From Caballeronia sordidicola (GTDB lineage Bacteria > Pseudomonadota > Gammaproteobacteria > Burkholderiales > Burkholderiaceae): a stretch of 64,000 nucleotides of DNA. The first letter of the stretch is position 1; the number at the start of each line of letters is the position of its first letter. This document shows positions 1-9,095 of this stretch, in pieces. The notes under the pieces were generated by a model. It was not told the DNA's origin. It was given only the letters and a program-made list of their open reading frames with translations, and did not search any database. The stretch covers positions 1 to 64,000 of the forward strand of contig NZ_JNFG01000035.1 of the NCBI RefSeq assembly GCF_000729995.1, written 5' to 3'. A program made the translations under genes and the position numbers.

Positions 1-2
1 GT

Positions 3-188
3 AGCAACGAGAATACGAACGGCCTGCTACGTCAGTACTTCCCTAAAGGCACACGCCTGGATGGTTATTCACAAGCCGAGTTGAACAAGGTCGCCGCACT
101 TCTGAATGGAAGACCACGTAAAACCCTCGACTTTATGACGCCCGCCGATAAACTTGCAGAAGTTATAGGTGTTGCGACCACCAGTTGA
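3..188 (+). CDS. IS30-family transposase, C-terminal 61 residues (partial)
   Basis: This frame is open from the window edge to a TGA and encodes the end of an IS30-type DDE transposase, the enzyme that cuts and joins the ends of its own element. The characteristic C-terminal signature is visible: NENTNGLLRQYFPKGTRL, then an LNGRPRKTLDF block, which surrounds the last catalytic glutamate region of the family. The N-terminal helix-turn-helix and first two acidic residues lie outside the window, so activity cannot be judged. The reading frame shows no stop or frameshift in the visible part. The last codons overlap the presumed right inverted repeat of the element, as is usual for IS30 members. 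Confidence 0.88.
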   Translation, partial: SNENTNGLLRQYFPKGTRLDGYSQAELNKVAALLNGRPRKTLDFMTPADKLAEVIGVATTS

Positions 189-196
189 ATCCGCCC
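168..196 (+). mobile_element. Probable right end of the IS30 element
   Basis: The transposase stop codon lies inside a GGTGTTGCGACC...AGTTGAATC sequence that resembles the terminal inverted repeats of IS30-family elements, which contain a TGTTGC...TTGAATC core. The left repeat is outside the window, so the boundary is only approximate. Immediately beyond it, from about position 199, starts DNA that is repeated near 39.4 kb, which supports a junction here. Confidence 0.5.
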
Positions 197-198
197 GT

Positions 199-330
199 GC
201 CGCCACGCACAGTGGCTAATAGTGATAAAGAGAAAAGCCAACTCAAGCAGACCACTAACGCTGAAAGCACCAACCCGGCACTGACCCCGACCGCTAACCC
301 CAGAACCTCGCAACCCGGCATCGACCCCGC
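199..330. repeat. Dispersed repeat, copy A
   Basis: This segment aligns without gaps over the first 89 bases to 39389-39477, with roughly four of five bases identical by eye, and similarity continues past that. Shared strings include CAACCCGGCACTGACCC and GATAAAGA. Open frames across it are probably not genes: the upstream extension of the aldehyde dehydrogenase frame through this DNA is rich in low-complexity T, N and P residues and has no start signal. It looks like a non-coding or decayed element scattered in the chromosome. What it does is unknown. Confidence 0.6.
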
Positions 331-472
331 CCCATCACCACCTGCCCAAGAAAAACATCACGAGAACGCCCCGCAAGACAGAAAAAACGCCACACATAGC
401 GGGTCACATCGAAAAAATCGCACGGCGGCGAGGGCGAAAATGGACGACATACAGTGCAATCAGGAGCCTCTC

Positions 473-1951
473 ATGTTGCTGGGTCATCCCGTCCTTTTCA
501 AGTCGCTTTGTTATGTCGATGGCCGCTGGATTCATAGTGACAGCGCGGCAACCATCGCCGTGCAGAATCCCGCCGACCAGGAAGTGATTGGTCACGTGCC
601 CATGCTGGATCGCGCGCAAATAGAAGCAGCGGTCGGCGCGGCGCAGCGGGCATACGAATCCTGGCGATGGGTCCCGCAAGAGCGCCGCAGCGCGATCCTG
701 CTGCGCTGGCACGAACTGATCTTGCGCCATCAACACGATCTGGCCGGCATTTTGTCGCTAGAACAAGGCAAGCCTTTGGCTGAATCGAGGGGAGAAATTG
801 CCTACGCGGCGAGCTTCGTCGAGTGGTACGCCAACGACGCAAAACGCCTCTGCGGCCGCACGATTCCCACCCACATCAATGGCGCCCACCTCGGCACGGT
901 GATGGAGCCGGTCGGCGTCGCCGCGCTTATCACGCCGTGGAATTTTCCGGTTGCAATGATCACCCGCAAGGCGGCTGCCGCACTTGCCGCGGGTTGCACG
1001 GCGATCGTCAAGCCTGCGCACGAAACCCCATTCTCGGCGCTCGCGCTGGCGCAACTCGCGGAAGAAGCGGGTTTCCCATCGGGCGTATTCAACGTCGTGC
1101 TGGGCGAGCCGCAAATGGCAATGGAAACACTGGTACGCGATGTGCGCGTGCGGGCGGTTAGCTTCACCGGTTCGACTCGTGTAGGCGGCCTAGTCGCGCG
1201 TGCGGCAGCCGAGTCCGGCATCAAGAAACTGGCGCTGGAATTGGGCGGCAACGCGCCGTTCATCGTGACGGAAGACGCTGATCTCGATCAGGCCGTCAAG
1301 GTGGCGATTGGCGCGAAGTTCCAGACGTCGGGACAGGATTGTTGCGCGGCGAACCGCATCTTCGTTGCCGCGCCGTTGTATGAACAGTTCGTTCAGCAAT
1401 ACAGCGAAGCAGTGCGAGCATTGAAGGTGGGACCGGCCTTCGAGGCGGGCGTGAAGGTGGGGCCGCTGATGCATCAGGCTGCCTTCGATACCACTGCCGA
1501 GCGCATAGCCGACGCCCGAACGAAGGGCGCACGCATTACCGTGGGCGGGCAAGCGCATGCGCTTGGCGGGTGGTTCTTCGAGCCGACCGTGGTGGCGGAC
1601 GCTGCGCCCGGCATGCGGATTTACGATGAAGAGAACTTCGCCCCCACCTCGGCCATATCGTCGTTCAACACGCTGGACGAAGTGGTGTCCAAAGCCAACG
1701 ACACCGAGCACGGGCTGGCTGCTTACATCTGCGCCACGCGCATGGACACGATCTTTCAACTGGTGCGCCGGCTCGACTTCGCCATGATCTCGGTCAACGG
1801 TGTCACGTTCACCGGTGCACCCATCCCGTTCGGCGGCATGAAAGCGTCGGGTCTCGGACGTGAAGGAGGATCGGAGGGATTCGAGCCTTTCGTCGAAACC
1901 AAATATTTTTGCCTCGGCAATCTCGGCTTGCCGCTGAACGTCACGGCTTGA
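473..1951 (+). CDS. gabD: NAD(P)-dependent aldehyde dehydrogenase, succinate-semialdehyde type
   Basis: The 492-residue product belongs to the aldehyde dehydrogenase superfamily and most resembles succinate-semialdehyde dehydrogenase, which oxidises the semialdehyde left after GABA transamination to succinate. Visible motifs are the ITPWNFP cofactor segment, FTGSTRVG, the general-base LELGGNAPF (Glu256) and the catalytic GQDCCAANRIF, where Cys290 follows GQD. Cys291 takes the place of a residue that varies in the family. The frame opens much earlier, but ATG 473 is chosen because AGGAG sits six bases upstream and homology starts shortly after. It lies 29 bases ahead of an omega-aminotransferase, so the two probably form one amine/GABA degradation operon. 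The exact aldehyde substrate is inferred, not shown. Confidence 0.88.
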   Translation: MLLGHPVLFKSLCYVDGRWIHSDSAATIAVQNPADQEVIGHVPMLDRAQIEAAVGAAQRAYESWRWVPQERRSAILLRWHELILRHQHDLAGILSLEQGKPLAESRGEIAYAASFVEWYANDAKRLCGRTIPTHINGAHLGTVMEPVGVAALITPWNFPVAMITRKAAAALAAGCTAIVKPAHETPFSALALAQLAEEAGFPSGVFNVVLGEPQMAMETLVRDVRVRAVSFTGSTRVGGLVARAAAESGIKKLALELGGNAPFIVTEDADLDQAVKVAIGAKFQTSGQDCCAANRIFVAAPLYEQFVQQYSEAVRALKVGPAFEAGVKVGPLMHQAAFDTTAERIADARTKGARITVGGQAHALGGWFFEPTVVADAAPGMRIYDEENFAPTSAISSFNTLDEVVSKANDTEHGLAAYICATRMDTIFQLVRRLDFAMISVNGVTFTGAPIPFGGMKASGLGREGGSEGFEPFVETKYFCLGNLGLPLNVTA

Positions 1952-1980
1952 TTGAATCACAGGAATCCAGGGAGCAACTC

Positions 1981-3366
1981 ATGACACAACAACTCGAGCA
2001 ACTGTTCAACGAAGACCGTGCACACTTCATGCATCCGTCGACTCATGCGCACGATCACGCGAGCGGCGCTCTTCCTGGCAAGATCATTCGGGGAGCGAAG
2101 GGTATTCGCATTGAAGACCACGAGGGCAAGAGTTATATAGATGCCTTCGCGGGTCTTTACTGCGTGAACATTGGCTATGGCCGCACTGAAGTGGCCGATG
2201 CGATCTACGAGCAAGCCAAGAAGCTCGCGTATTACCACACGTATGTGGGCCATTCCACCGACACCATCATTGAGCTATCGTCGCGGATTATCGACTGGTC
2301 GCCGGCAGGGATGAAGAAGGTTTATTACGGCATGTCCGGTTCGGACGCGAACGAAACGCAGATCAAGATCGTCTGGTACTACAACAACGTGCTGGGCCGT
2401 CCGAACAAGAAGAAGATCATTTCGCGTCAGCGTGGTTATCACGGTTCGGGCATCGTCACGGGCAGCCTGACCGGTTTGCCGAGCTTCCATCAGCATTTCG
2501 ATTTGCCGATAGATCGCGTGAAGCATACCGTCTGTCCGCACTGGTACCGGCAGGCACCGGCCGGCATGAACGAAACCCAGTTTGTCGCGTATTGCGTGGA
2601 GGAACTGGAGAAGCTGATCGCGCAAGAGGGCGCCGACACGATTGCGGCGTTCATTGGCGAACCGGTGATGGGGACGGGCGGGATCATCGCGCCGCCGGAG
2701 GGTTATTGGGCCGCGATCCAGCAAGTACTGAAGAAGCACGACATCCTGCTGATCTCCGATGAAGTGGTGTGCGGCTTCGGCCGGCTCGGCTCGAAGATGG
2801 GCGCGCAACACTACGGCATGCTGCCTGACCTGATCACCGTCGCGAAGGGGCTCACAAGCGCTTATGCGCCGCTGTCGGGCGTGATCGTGGGTGAACGGGT
2901 GTGGGACGTGATCGAGAAGGGGTCAGAGGAACATGGCGCGATGGGACACGGCTGGACTTATTCGGGCCACCCCATTTGCGCGGCTGCCGCTATTGCTAAC
3001 CTGAACATCCTTGAGCGCGAGAACCTGACGCAGAACGCGGCCGATGTCGGCGCTTATCTTGGCGCACAACTGCATGCCGCATTCGACCAGCATCCGCTGG
3101 TGGGTGAAGTGCGCCAAACCGGCATGCTGGCCGCGCTTGAATTCATGGCGGACAAGCCTGGCCGCAAGCCCTTTGACGCAGGGTTGAAGGTCGGGCCGAA
3201 GGTCTCGGCGGCTGCACTACGGCGTGGAGTAATCGCGCGGGCCATGCCGCACGGCGATATTCTCGGCTTCGCGCCGCCGCTCGTGACCACGCGGGCGGAC
3301 GTGGACGAGATCGTCGGTATCGTGCGCGAAGCGGTGGATGAGGTCGCCACGCAGACGATCGCATAA
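1981..3366 (+). CDS. Class III omega-aminotransferase (putrescine/GABA type)
   Basis: This 461-residue fold-type I PLP enzyme moves an amino group from a terminal amine, probably to pyruvate. The SGSDANE motif that binds the PLP phosphate, the ISDEV aspartate that contacts the pyridine nitrogen and the Schiff-base lysine in TVAKGLTS (Lys289) are all present, as is the WTYSGHP segment typical of the SpuC-like branch. The start at 1981 follows an AGGGAGCAACTC ribosome site. With the preceding aldehyde dehydrogenase it makes the usual transaminate-then-oxidise pair of polyamine, beta-alanine or GABA breakdown. The substrate among these cannot be read from sequence alone. A strong terminator follows. 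Confidence 0.85.
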   Translation: MTQQLEQLFNEDRAHFMHPSTHAHDHASGALPGKIIRGAKGIRIEDHEGKSYIDAFAGLYCVNIGYGRTEVADAIYEQAKKLAYYHTYVGHSTDTIIELSSRIIDWSPAGMKKVYYGMSGSDANETQIKIVWYYNNVLGRPNKKKIISRQRGYHGSGIVTGSLTGLPSFHQHFDLPIDRVKHTVCPHWYRQAPAGMNETQFVAYCVEELEKLIAQEGADTIAAFIGEPVMGTGGIIAPPEGYWAAIQQVLKKHDILLISDEVVCGFGRLGSKMGAQHYGMLPDLITVAKGLTSAYAPLSGVIVGERVWDVIEKGSEEHGAMGHGWTYSGHPICAAAAIANLNILERENLTQNAADVGAYLGAQLHAAFDQHPLVGEVRQTGMLAALEFMADKPGRKPFDAGLKVGPKVSAAALRRGVIARAMPHGDILGFAPPLVTTRADVDEIVGIVREAVDEVATQTIA

Positions 3367-3400
3367 CGCTCCTCCGCTCTCTTTGGGCGTAAGGAGTCAG

Positions 3401-3430
3401 GCCGCCGGCATTGTTCCGGCGGCTTTTTTT
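3401..3430 (+). terminator. Rho-independent terminator of the dehydrogenase/aminotransferase operon
   Basis: An eight-base perfect stem GCCGCCGG / CCGGCGGC with a seven-base loop is followed by seven T residues. It lies 35 bases after the aminotransferase stop. Confidence 0.93.
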
Positions 3431-3524
3431 ACAGCAAAGACCGGTTGATACGACTACATCGACCATGCTCATTGCAACGCAGCAATCAAGCAGCACGGCG
3501 CGCGTCCCCCGGCTAGCGCTTCTC

Positions 3525-3824
3525 TCAATCTTCCGGATTGGCGATATCACTGGCGACAATCTGCTCGCCGCGCACGACTGCCGCCTCGCGCGCTTCCTCG
3601 CGTGAGGGATACGGTCCGAGCACCGGTGCTCCCTGGAACGGGAATAACAGGCGGCCGTCGGTTTTTCTAATAACCTTTAGCGTTCCTACAAACAATCCGC
3701 CGGCGTTGATCTGGTACGACGCGTACACCGCGAAGTCCTCAGGGCGCATGCATTCGCCCAATCCCCGGCTCTGTAGCTGGGTCATGGATAGGACAATTTT
3801 CGGTTTTTTCATGGCTTTGTACAT
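3525..3824 (-). CDS. Conserved small protein, possibly DUF6723 family
   Basis: The 99-residue protein (88-95 residues if the internal ATG at 3812 is used) has no signal peptide or membrane segment. It contains the pattern YASYQINAGG-LFVGTLKVIRKTDGR-LFPFQGAP-GPYPSREEAREAA, which I associate with short uncharacterised proteins of Burkholderiaceae, possibly the DUF6723 group. The function is unknown. It stands alone, converging with the aminotransferase operon and its terminator. Neither possible start has a strong ribosome site. The even spread of hydrophobic and charged residues and the coding-like codon use argue that it is a real gene. Confidence 0.7.
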   Translation of the reverse strand: MYKAMKKPKIVLSMTQLQSRGLGECMRPEDFAVYASYQINAGGLFVGTLKVIRKTDGRLLFPFQGAPVLGPYPSREEAREAAVVRGEQIVASDIANPED

Positions 3825-4187
3825 GTTTCGATGCGTGCCCGCATAGGGGCGTGGCGTGCGTCCGGTCGAGCGTTGAAACGGGCGAATTTTCCAGGCGTGG
3901 GGGACATCACGACGTTCACTAAAATTTCATGTCACTCAGCGTTCAGCAATTACCAGTCCGCGCTCGAAGTACGCTTCTTGCGTGGGAGCTGGAAGCAGGC
4001 ACAAGGCGCTGTCCGATGACGAAACGCACCGGGAGCGGAGTGCTTCATTCGTTCAAAATCCACGCTATCTGGACGAGCCCGGCATGCCGCTTGAGCCTCG
4101 AGCCGGCGAACACGTGCCAGCGTGCGGGCAACCCGGGCGTGCTTCGGCTCATGAGAAGCCATGCTCTTTGACACGAAAGGAAAGCAC
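3825..4187. other. Intergenic region, nothing recognised
   Basis: About 360 bases between the divergently transcribed small protein and the DUF421 gene. Short open frames occur on both strands but overlap each other and show no homology that I can recognise. Promoters for both flanking genes must lie here, but no convincing -35/-10 pair was identified. Confidence 0.5.
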
Positions 4188-4685
4188 ATGGACGCCCTCA
4201 TCGCAGTGTTCGGCAGCGGCCAGGACCTCGATTCGCTACAGATGGCGGCTCGCGCAGCCGCGGCCTTCATCGGCGCGCTGGTCTGTATTCGAATCTCCGG
4301 CCGGCGTTCTTTCGGCCAGCGTTCGCCGTTCGACTATGTCGTTGCCATTCTCCTCGGCGCGACGCTGAGCCGCGCGATCGTGGGTGCTTCGCCCGCGATC
4401 CCGACGGTGATCGCCTCGCTCGTGATCGTCGTGCTACACCGCGTGCTTGCATGGGGCTGCGTACATTCGCCGGCGCTGGAGCGGCTCGTGGGCGGGACTG
4501 AACGGGAGCTGTACCGCGATGGCCGCTTCGACGAGAAGCAGATGGCCGCGGCTCTCATTACGCGAACCGATCTATTCGAAACGGCGCGGCAGCAACTAGG
4601 CGCCGACGACCTCTCCGGGGTGCGCGCGGCTACGCTGGAACGCAATGGGGAGATCAGCCTGCTCCGTGACAACGACGCCGACTAG
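4188..4685 (+). CDS. DUF421 (YetF-like) inner-membrane protein
   Basis: The 165-residue product matches the DUF421/YetF architecture. A hydrophobic N-terminal part of two or three membrane helices (roughly residues 15-90) contains the hallmark RISGRRSFGQRSPFDYVV stretch. A cytoplasmic part follows with the LYRDGRFDEKQMAAALITRTDLFETARQQG-like layout in which the family reads as a small alpha/beta domain. The biochemical role of this family is not established. ATG 4188 is preferred over the in-frame ATG at 4161 because GAAAGGAAA precedes it at good spacing and family alignments begin near there. It is monocistronic. Confidence 0.8.
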   Translation: MDALIAVFGSGQDLDSLQMAARAAAAFIGALVCIRISGRRSFGQRSPFDYVVAILLGATLSRAIVGASPAIPTVIASLVIVVLHRVLAWGCVHSPALERLVGGTERELYRDGRFDEKQMAAALITRTDLFETARQQLGADDLSGVRAATLERNGEISLLRDNDAD

Positions 4686-4927
4686 AGGTGTTTGCGGGGC
4701 TCGGTCTTACGCTGTCCGCGAGTGAGGAAAACAGGGCCAAGGGACTGCTGCCAGCAAGAATTGTCCCCGGGCGGTGCGTTTGGGAAGTGTGTGCTGGAAG
4801 CCTCAGCAGCACGCTGCGAGATGGGGTTTGGAAGGTAAAATAAGCTCTTGTCTACTGACCTGACGTTTCAAACTCTGCAACGCTTGGGTGCGTCGTACGG
4901 TTGAGCGTTGCTTATCGATCCCCGCAC

Positions 4928-7900
4928 ATGAACGAAAGACAACCGATCGCTGGCCTGAGTTACGCGTTCCTGGAGGGCGGCGGCGAGGTCGCCAGGATAA
5001 TCGCATCCAGAGACTGGTCCACTTCGTCACTGGGACCTGTCGACGGCTGGTCTAAAACGCTGACCGGCACCATCGCCCTGATTTTGCAGTCGCCTGTCCC
5101 GATCGTGACGCTCTGGGGTGTAGATGGCGTCATGCTCTACAACGACGCCTATTCCGTTTTCGCCGGTGGGCGGCATCCTCAGCTTCTCGGCTCCAAGGTT
5201 CGGGAAGGGTGGTCCGAGGTCGCGGATTTCAACGACAACGTGATGAAGGTCGGCCTGGCCGGCCGAACGCTGCGATACGAAGATCAGGAACTGACGCTGC
5301 ATCGCCACGGCCGAGGCGAGCAAGTGTGGATGAACCTGGATTACTCGCCCATTCGCGATGAGCAGGGGATTCCGGTCGCGGTGATCGCGATCGTGGTGGA
5401 GACCACCGCCAAGGTGCGCGCGGAGCGCTGGCTGAGCGGCGAGCGCGAACGTTTGCGACGGATGTTCGAACAGGCTCCTGGTTTCATGGCTATGGTGACT
5501 GGCCCCGAACACGTCATCGAATTGACGAACGCCTCGTTCACGCAACTTGTTGGGGATCGAACGATCCTGGGCAAACCGGTGCAGGAAGGATTGCCCGAAC
5601 TGCGCGGGCAGGGGTTTGTAGATAAACTGAACCAGGTCTACGCCTCTGGAATGCCCGTCTCGGGCAGTGCGCAGTCCATCGTGCTGAATCGGCTCCCTCG
5701 CGCGCCTGCAGAGCAGCGTTACGTCGACTTCGTCTATCAGCCGGTACGCAACGAAGCCGGCGCTGTGATCGGCATCTTCATTCAGGGAACCGACGTGACG
5801 GACCGCCTCGCGGCGGAGCGCGCAGTCCATCAGAGCGAGGAGAAATTCCGCACCTTCGCCCAGGCTATGCCCAACCAGGTCTGGTCGGCGCAGCGCGACG
5901 GCGAACTCGACTGGTTCAACGAGCGGGTCTACGAGTACAGCGGCGCGGCGCGGGGCAGCCTGGACGGCCAGGCGTGGGGCAAGATTGTTCATCGCGATGA
6001 TCTGCAGGCCGCCGCCGCACAGTGGGCCAACGCGGTGGCATCGGGCACGACCTACGAATGCGAGTTCCGCATTCGACGAGCCGACGACGTGTTCCGCTGG
6101 CATATCGCCCGGGCGCTGCCTATTCGCGACAACGCCGGGCGCATCGTTCACTGGATTGGCACGAACACGGACATTGAAGACCAGAAGTCCGCGGCACGCG
6201 CCCTCGAACGCCTGAACAAGACCCTCGAACAGCAGGTGGCGGAAAGTGTTGCCGACCGGGATCGCATGTGGCGGCTTTCTACCGACATGATGCTGGTCGC
6301 GGATTTCCAGTCGAATATTGTGGCGGTGAACCCGGCCTGGCGGCAGATCCTGGGCCGGGACGAGAAGGACCTTATCGGCCATTCATTCCTCGAGTTCGTG
6401 CATCCCGATGACCGGGTCGCGACGCTCGCCGAATTGGGCGAACTGAGCGAGGGCATCCGCACATTCAAGTTCGTTAACCGCTATCAACGGCAGGACGGCG
6501 CGTATGTGACGCTGTCATGGACGGCGGTGCCCGATGAGCGTTTCATCCATGCCGTGGGTCGCGACATCACCGCGGATCGCGAAGCGGCAGACGCTCTGCA
6601 GCGTACCGAACTCGCGCTGCAGCAGGCGCAAAAGATGGAGACGATCGGCAAGCTCACCGGCGGCGTCGCGCACGATTTCAATAACCTGCTGCAGGTTATT
6701 TCGGGCAACTTGCAACTGCTCGCGTCGGACGTCGCGGGCAGTGAGCGGGCAGAGCGGCGCCTGGCGAATGCGCTGGCCGGCGTGAGCCGCGGCGCGAAGC
6801 TGGCGAGCCAGTTGCTGGCCTTCGGCCGCCGCCAGGCGCTCGAGCCGAAAACGATCAGGATCGGACGGCTCATCGCCGGCATGGAAGACATGTTGCGGCG
6901 CAGTCTGGGCGAAGCCATCGAGATCGAGACGGTTGTTTCCGCCGGCCTGTGGAATACATTCGTCGATCCCACTCAGGTCGAGAACGCGGTCCTCAATCTC
7001 GCCATCAATGCGCGCGATGCCATGGACAACACGGGCAAGCTGACCATTGAAGTAGGCAACGCTTTCCTCGACGACCGCTATGCGCTCGATCATGCCGAAG
7101 TGACCCCTGGGCAATATGTGATGCTCGCGGTGACGGATACCGGCTGCGGAATGACACCCGAAGTGCTGGCCCAGGCCTATGAGCCGTTCTTCTCGACGAA
7201 ACCGGAGGGCAAGGGCTCGGGGCTGGGGCTCTCCATGGTCTATGGCTTTGTTAAGCAGTCCGGCGGACATGTCAAGATCTACAGCGAAGCGGGTCACGGC
7301 ACGACGGTCAAGTTGTATTTGCCGAGGACCCACGACAAGGAGGATCTCGGGACAGTGATGGAAAGCACGCCGGTGCTCGGTGGCGCCGAGACGATCCTGG
7401 TGGCTGAAGACGACGAGCAAGTCCGGGTGACGGCGGTGGAGATGTTGTCTGAACTGGGATATCGGGTGCTCAAGGCGAATGACGCCGGCAGCGCGCTTGC
7501 GATCATCGAAAGCGGTGTGTCAATCGATCTGTTGTTCACCGACGTCGTCATGCCGGGTCCCCTGCGAAGTCCCGAATTAGCACGCCGTGCGCGGCAACTC
7601 ATTCCCGGCATAGCGGTGCTGTTCACGTCAGGCTACACGGAAAACGCGATTGTTCACGGCGGCCGGCTGGATGCCGGCGTCGAACTGCTCGGCAAGCCCT
7701 ACACGCGGGAGGCGCTCGCAAGAAAGATCCGGCACGTGCTCGCCAATCAAGCCCAGCAAGCCGCGCTCACAGTCGCGCCGGCGCCTTTGAGAGTGCCGTC
7801 GGCAGTCACGCCGGATGCGTCTGCTGGACCCGCGCTTAATATCTTGTTCGTTGAAGACGATGACTTGATTCGCTCCATCACGGCTGAGTTGCTCATGGGA

Positions 7901-8167
7901 CTGGGACACGTAGTCCACGAGGCCGGGAATGCACAAGCCGCTTTGATGCTGATTCAGAACGAGGCCGTGGACTTGCTCATCACGGACGTAGGCTTGCCCG
8001 GTATGTCGGGCGAAGAGCTTGCCCTGCAAGCACGCGTTTTGCGTCGTGACCTGGCTGTCATATTTGCAACCGGCGATCATCACGTTTCAAAGGTATCCGG
8101 ATACTTTGTCTTGCGAAAGCCCTACGACACTGCAAGCATAGCCGCGGTCTTGCAGAAGGTGCGATGA
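4928..8167 (+). CDS. Hybrid sensor histidine kinase with PAS domains and two receiver domains
   Basis: This 1079-residue soluble protein reads as a multi-PAS sensor kinase. About four PAS/PAC units occupy residues 1-550. A HisKA domain follows with the phosphoacceptor in GGVAHDFNNLLQV (His582), then an HATPase domain (N box NLAINARDAMD; G boxes DTGCGM and GKGSGLGLS). Two CheY-like receivers come last, with phospho-sites Asp872 (FTDVVMPG) and Asp1020 (ITDVGLPG) and lysines in GKPYT and RKPYD. There are no membrane helices, so it probably senses a cytoplasmic or redox/light-type cue through PAS. No response regulator gene with an output domain is adjacent, so its target is unknown. A TTG at 4901 is an alternative start; neither start has a good ribosome site. 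Confidence 0.92.
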   Translation: MNERQPIAGLSYAFLEGGGEVARIIASRDWSTSSLGPVDGWSKTLTGTIALILQSPVPIVTLWGVDGVMLYNDAYSVFAGGRHPQLLGSKVREGWSEVADFNDNVMKVGLAGRTLRYEDQELTLHRHGRGEQVWMNLDYSPIRDEQGIPVAVIAIVVETTAKVRAERWLSGERERLRRMFEQAPGFMAMVTGPEHVIELTNASFTQLVGDRTILGKPVQEGLPELRGQGFVDKLNQVYASGMPVSGSAQSIVLNRLPRAPAEQRYVDFVYQPVRNEAGAVIGIFIQGTDVTDRLAAERAVHQSEEKFRTFAQAMPNQVWSAQRDGELDWFNERVYEYSGAARGSLDGQAWGKIVHRDDLQAAAAQWANAVASGTTYECEFRIRRADDVFRWHIARALPIRDNAGRIVHWIGTNTDIEDQKSAARALERLNKTLEQQVAESVADRDRMWRLSTDMMLVADFQSNIVAVNPAWRQILGRDEKDLIGHSFLEFVHPDDRVATLAELGELSEGIRTFKFVNRYQRQDGAYVTLSWTAVPDERFIHAVGRDITADREAADALQRTELALQQAQKMETIGKLTGGVAHDFNNLLQVISGNLQLLASDVAGSERAERRLANALAGVSRGAKLASQLLAFGRRQALEPKTIRIGRLIAGMEDMLRRSLGEAIEIETVVSAGLWNTFVDPTQVENAVLNLAINARDAMDNTGKLTIEVGNAFLDDRYALDHAEVTPGQYVMLAVTDTGCGMTPEVLAQAYEPFFSTKPEGKGSGLGLSMVYGFVKQSGGHVKIYSEAGHGTTVKLYLPRTHDKEDLGTVMESTPVLGGAETILVAEDDEQVRVTAVEMLSELGYRVLKANDAGSALAIIESGVSIDLLFTDVVMPGPLRSPELARRARQLIPGIAVLFTSGYTENAIVHGGRLDAGVELLGKPYTREALARKIRHVLANQAQQAALTVAPAPLRVPSAVTPDASAGPALNILFVEDDDLIRSITAELLMGLGHVVHEAGNAQAALMLIQNEAVDLLITDVGLPGMSGEELALQARVLRRDLAVIFATGDHHVSKVSGYFVLRKPYDTASIAAVLQKVR

Positions 8168-8353
8168 CGCAGCCACGCGTTCCGTCACGCCGTTGAACGT
8201 GTTGCCGGAACGCAAGCCGGACCGGGCCGGCCTACACGGATCATGGCTTAGGTCATCTGGCTTGGGCGGCGTCGGCTGCCAGCGCATCACGAAACCCGGA
8301 CGGGCGCTCCTGGTCATTCTCGCCGAGAAAGGCAGCACGATCTTGGCCTGAGA

Positions 8354-8839
8354 CTAGGCATTTGCGGCGGACGCCTCCTCTTTCCCGGACGCCTTCCGGA
8401 GATAAGCGGCTGCCAGGCTTCGAAGCTCCTCTTCAGAGGCATCCTCAATCCCGATCAGGTGATTGTCCGCAGGCCGGTGAGACGCAAGTAACTCATTGAG
8501 CTTCAGGTGAAGCGCCACGCTGTCCTTGTTCGCGCTTTGCTGGATCAGGAACACCATGATGAACGTGACAATGGTCGTCCCGGTATTAATCACCAGTTGC
8601 CAGTTTTCCGAGTAGTGGAAAACCGGCCCGGTCACGGCCCAGACCAAAATGCTGATGACGGCAAGACCAAACGCGACAGGCGAGCCAGTCCAGCGGGTCA
8701 CGGCGCTCGCGAAGATATCGAAGGCGCGGGTGACGGGGTGACAGGTCGCGAAAGCGGGACTCAATGTGTCAGGGACGGTGTCCATCGAGTCCGTTGACGA
8801 ATGCGAGGGGTGCAACGGGGGCGAAGTTTCCTTTCGCAT
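8354..8839 (-). CDS. Low-affinity iron permease family protein
   Basis: The 161-residue protein carries the iron-permease (Fet4-like) domain common in bacteria. A cytoplasmic N-terminus is followed by FDIFASAVTRWTGSPVAFGLA, two membrane helices (roughly residues 50-72 and 82-102) separated by the characteristic TGPVFHYSENWQLVINTGTT loop, and FLIQQSANKDSVALHLKLNELL. Bacterial members of this family are small, and many lack direct proof of metal transport, so an iron role is an annotation by family only. The start has AGGAG six bases upstream. It is monocistronic and convergent with the hybrid kinase gene. Confidence 0.85.
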   Translation of the reverse strand: MRKETSPPLHPSHSSTDSMDTVPDTLSPAFATCHPVTRAFDIFASAVTRWTGSPVAFGLAVISILVWAVTGPVFHYSENWQLVINTGTTIVTFIMVFLIQQSANKDSVALHLKLNELLASHRPADNHLIGIEDASEEELRSLAAAYLRKASGKEEASAANA

Positions 8840-9095
8840 CGCTTTCTCCTGGTTGTCGTTGCTTCATGTCTTCATGAGCATGAGCAAAAATCATTCCGGA
8901 TTGGCGACGTGCGCGGAGTTTGAAGATATCGCGCTGGTGTAAAAACACATCAGCGTCATCAGGTTTTAGCGTGGGCGCGGCGGTTCCGAAAGCCATAGGG
9001 GACGAAGTCGACAAGTGAAACCAGATGCCAATGGCTGACGAACCTGAATGGCCACTTCACCCTTCATTCAGCGAGCGGCCGGGCCGAACTATCGC

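Noticed and set aside
185..472. N-terminal extension of the aldehyde dehydrogenase frame
   Set aside because: Low-complexity translation of repeat copy A with no ribosome site; ATG 473 has an excellent one.
8087..8338. 83-residue minus-strand frame
   Set aside because: Partly overlaps the end of the hybrid kinase gene, has no ribosome site and an irregular, arginine- and proline-rich composition.
8769..9014. 81-residue minus-strand frame upstream of the iron-permease gene
   Set aside because: Overlaps that gene's start and shows no recognisable domain or start signal.
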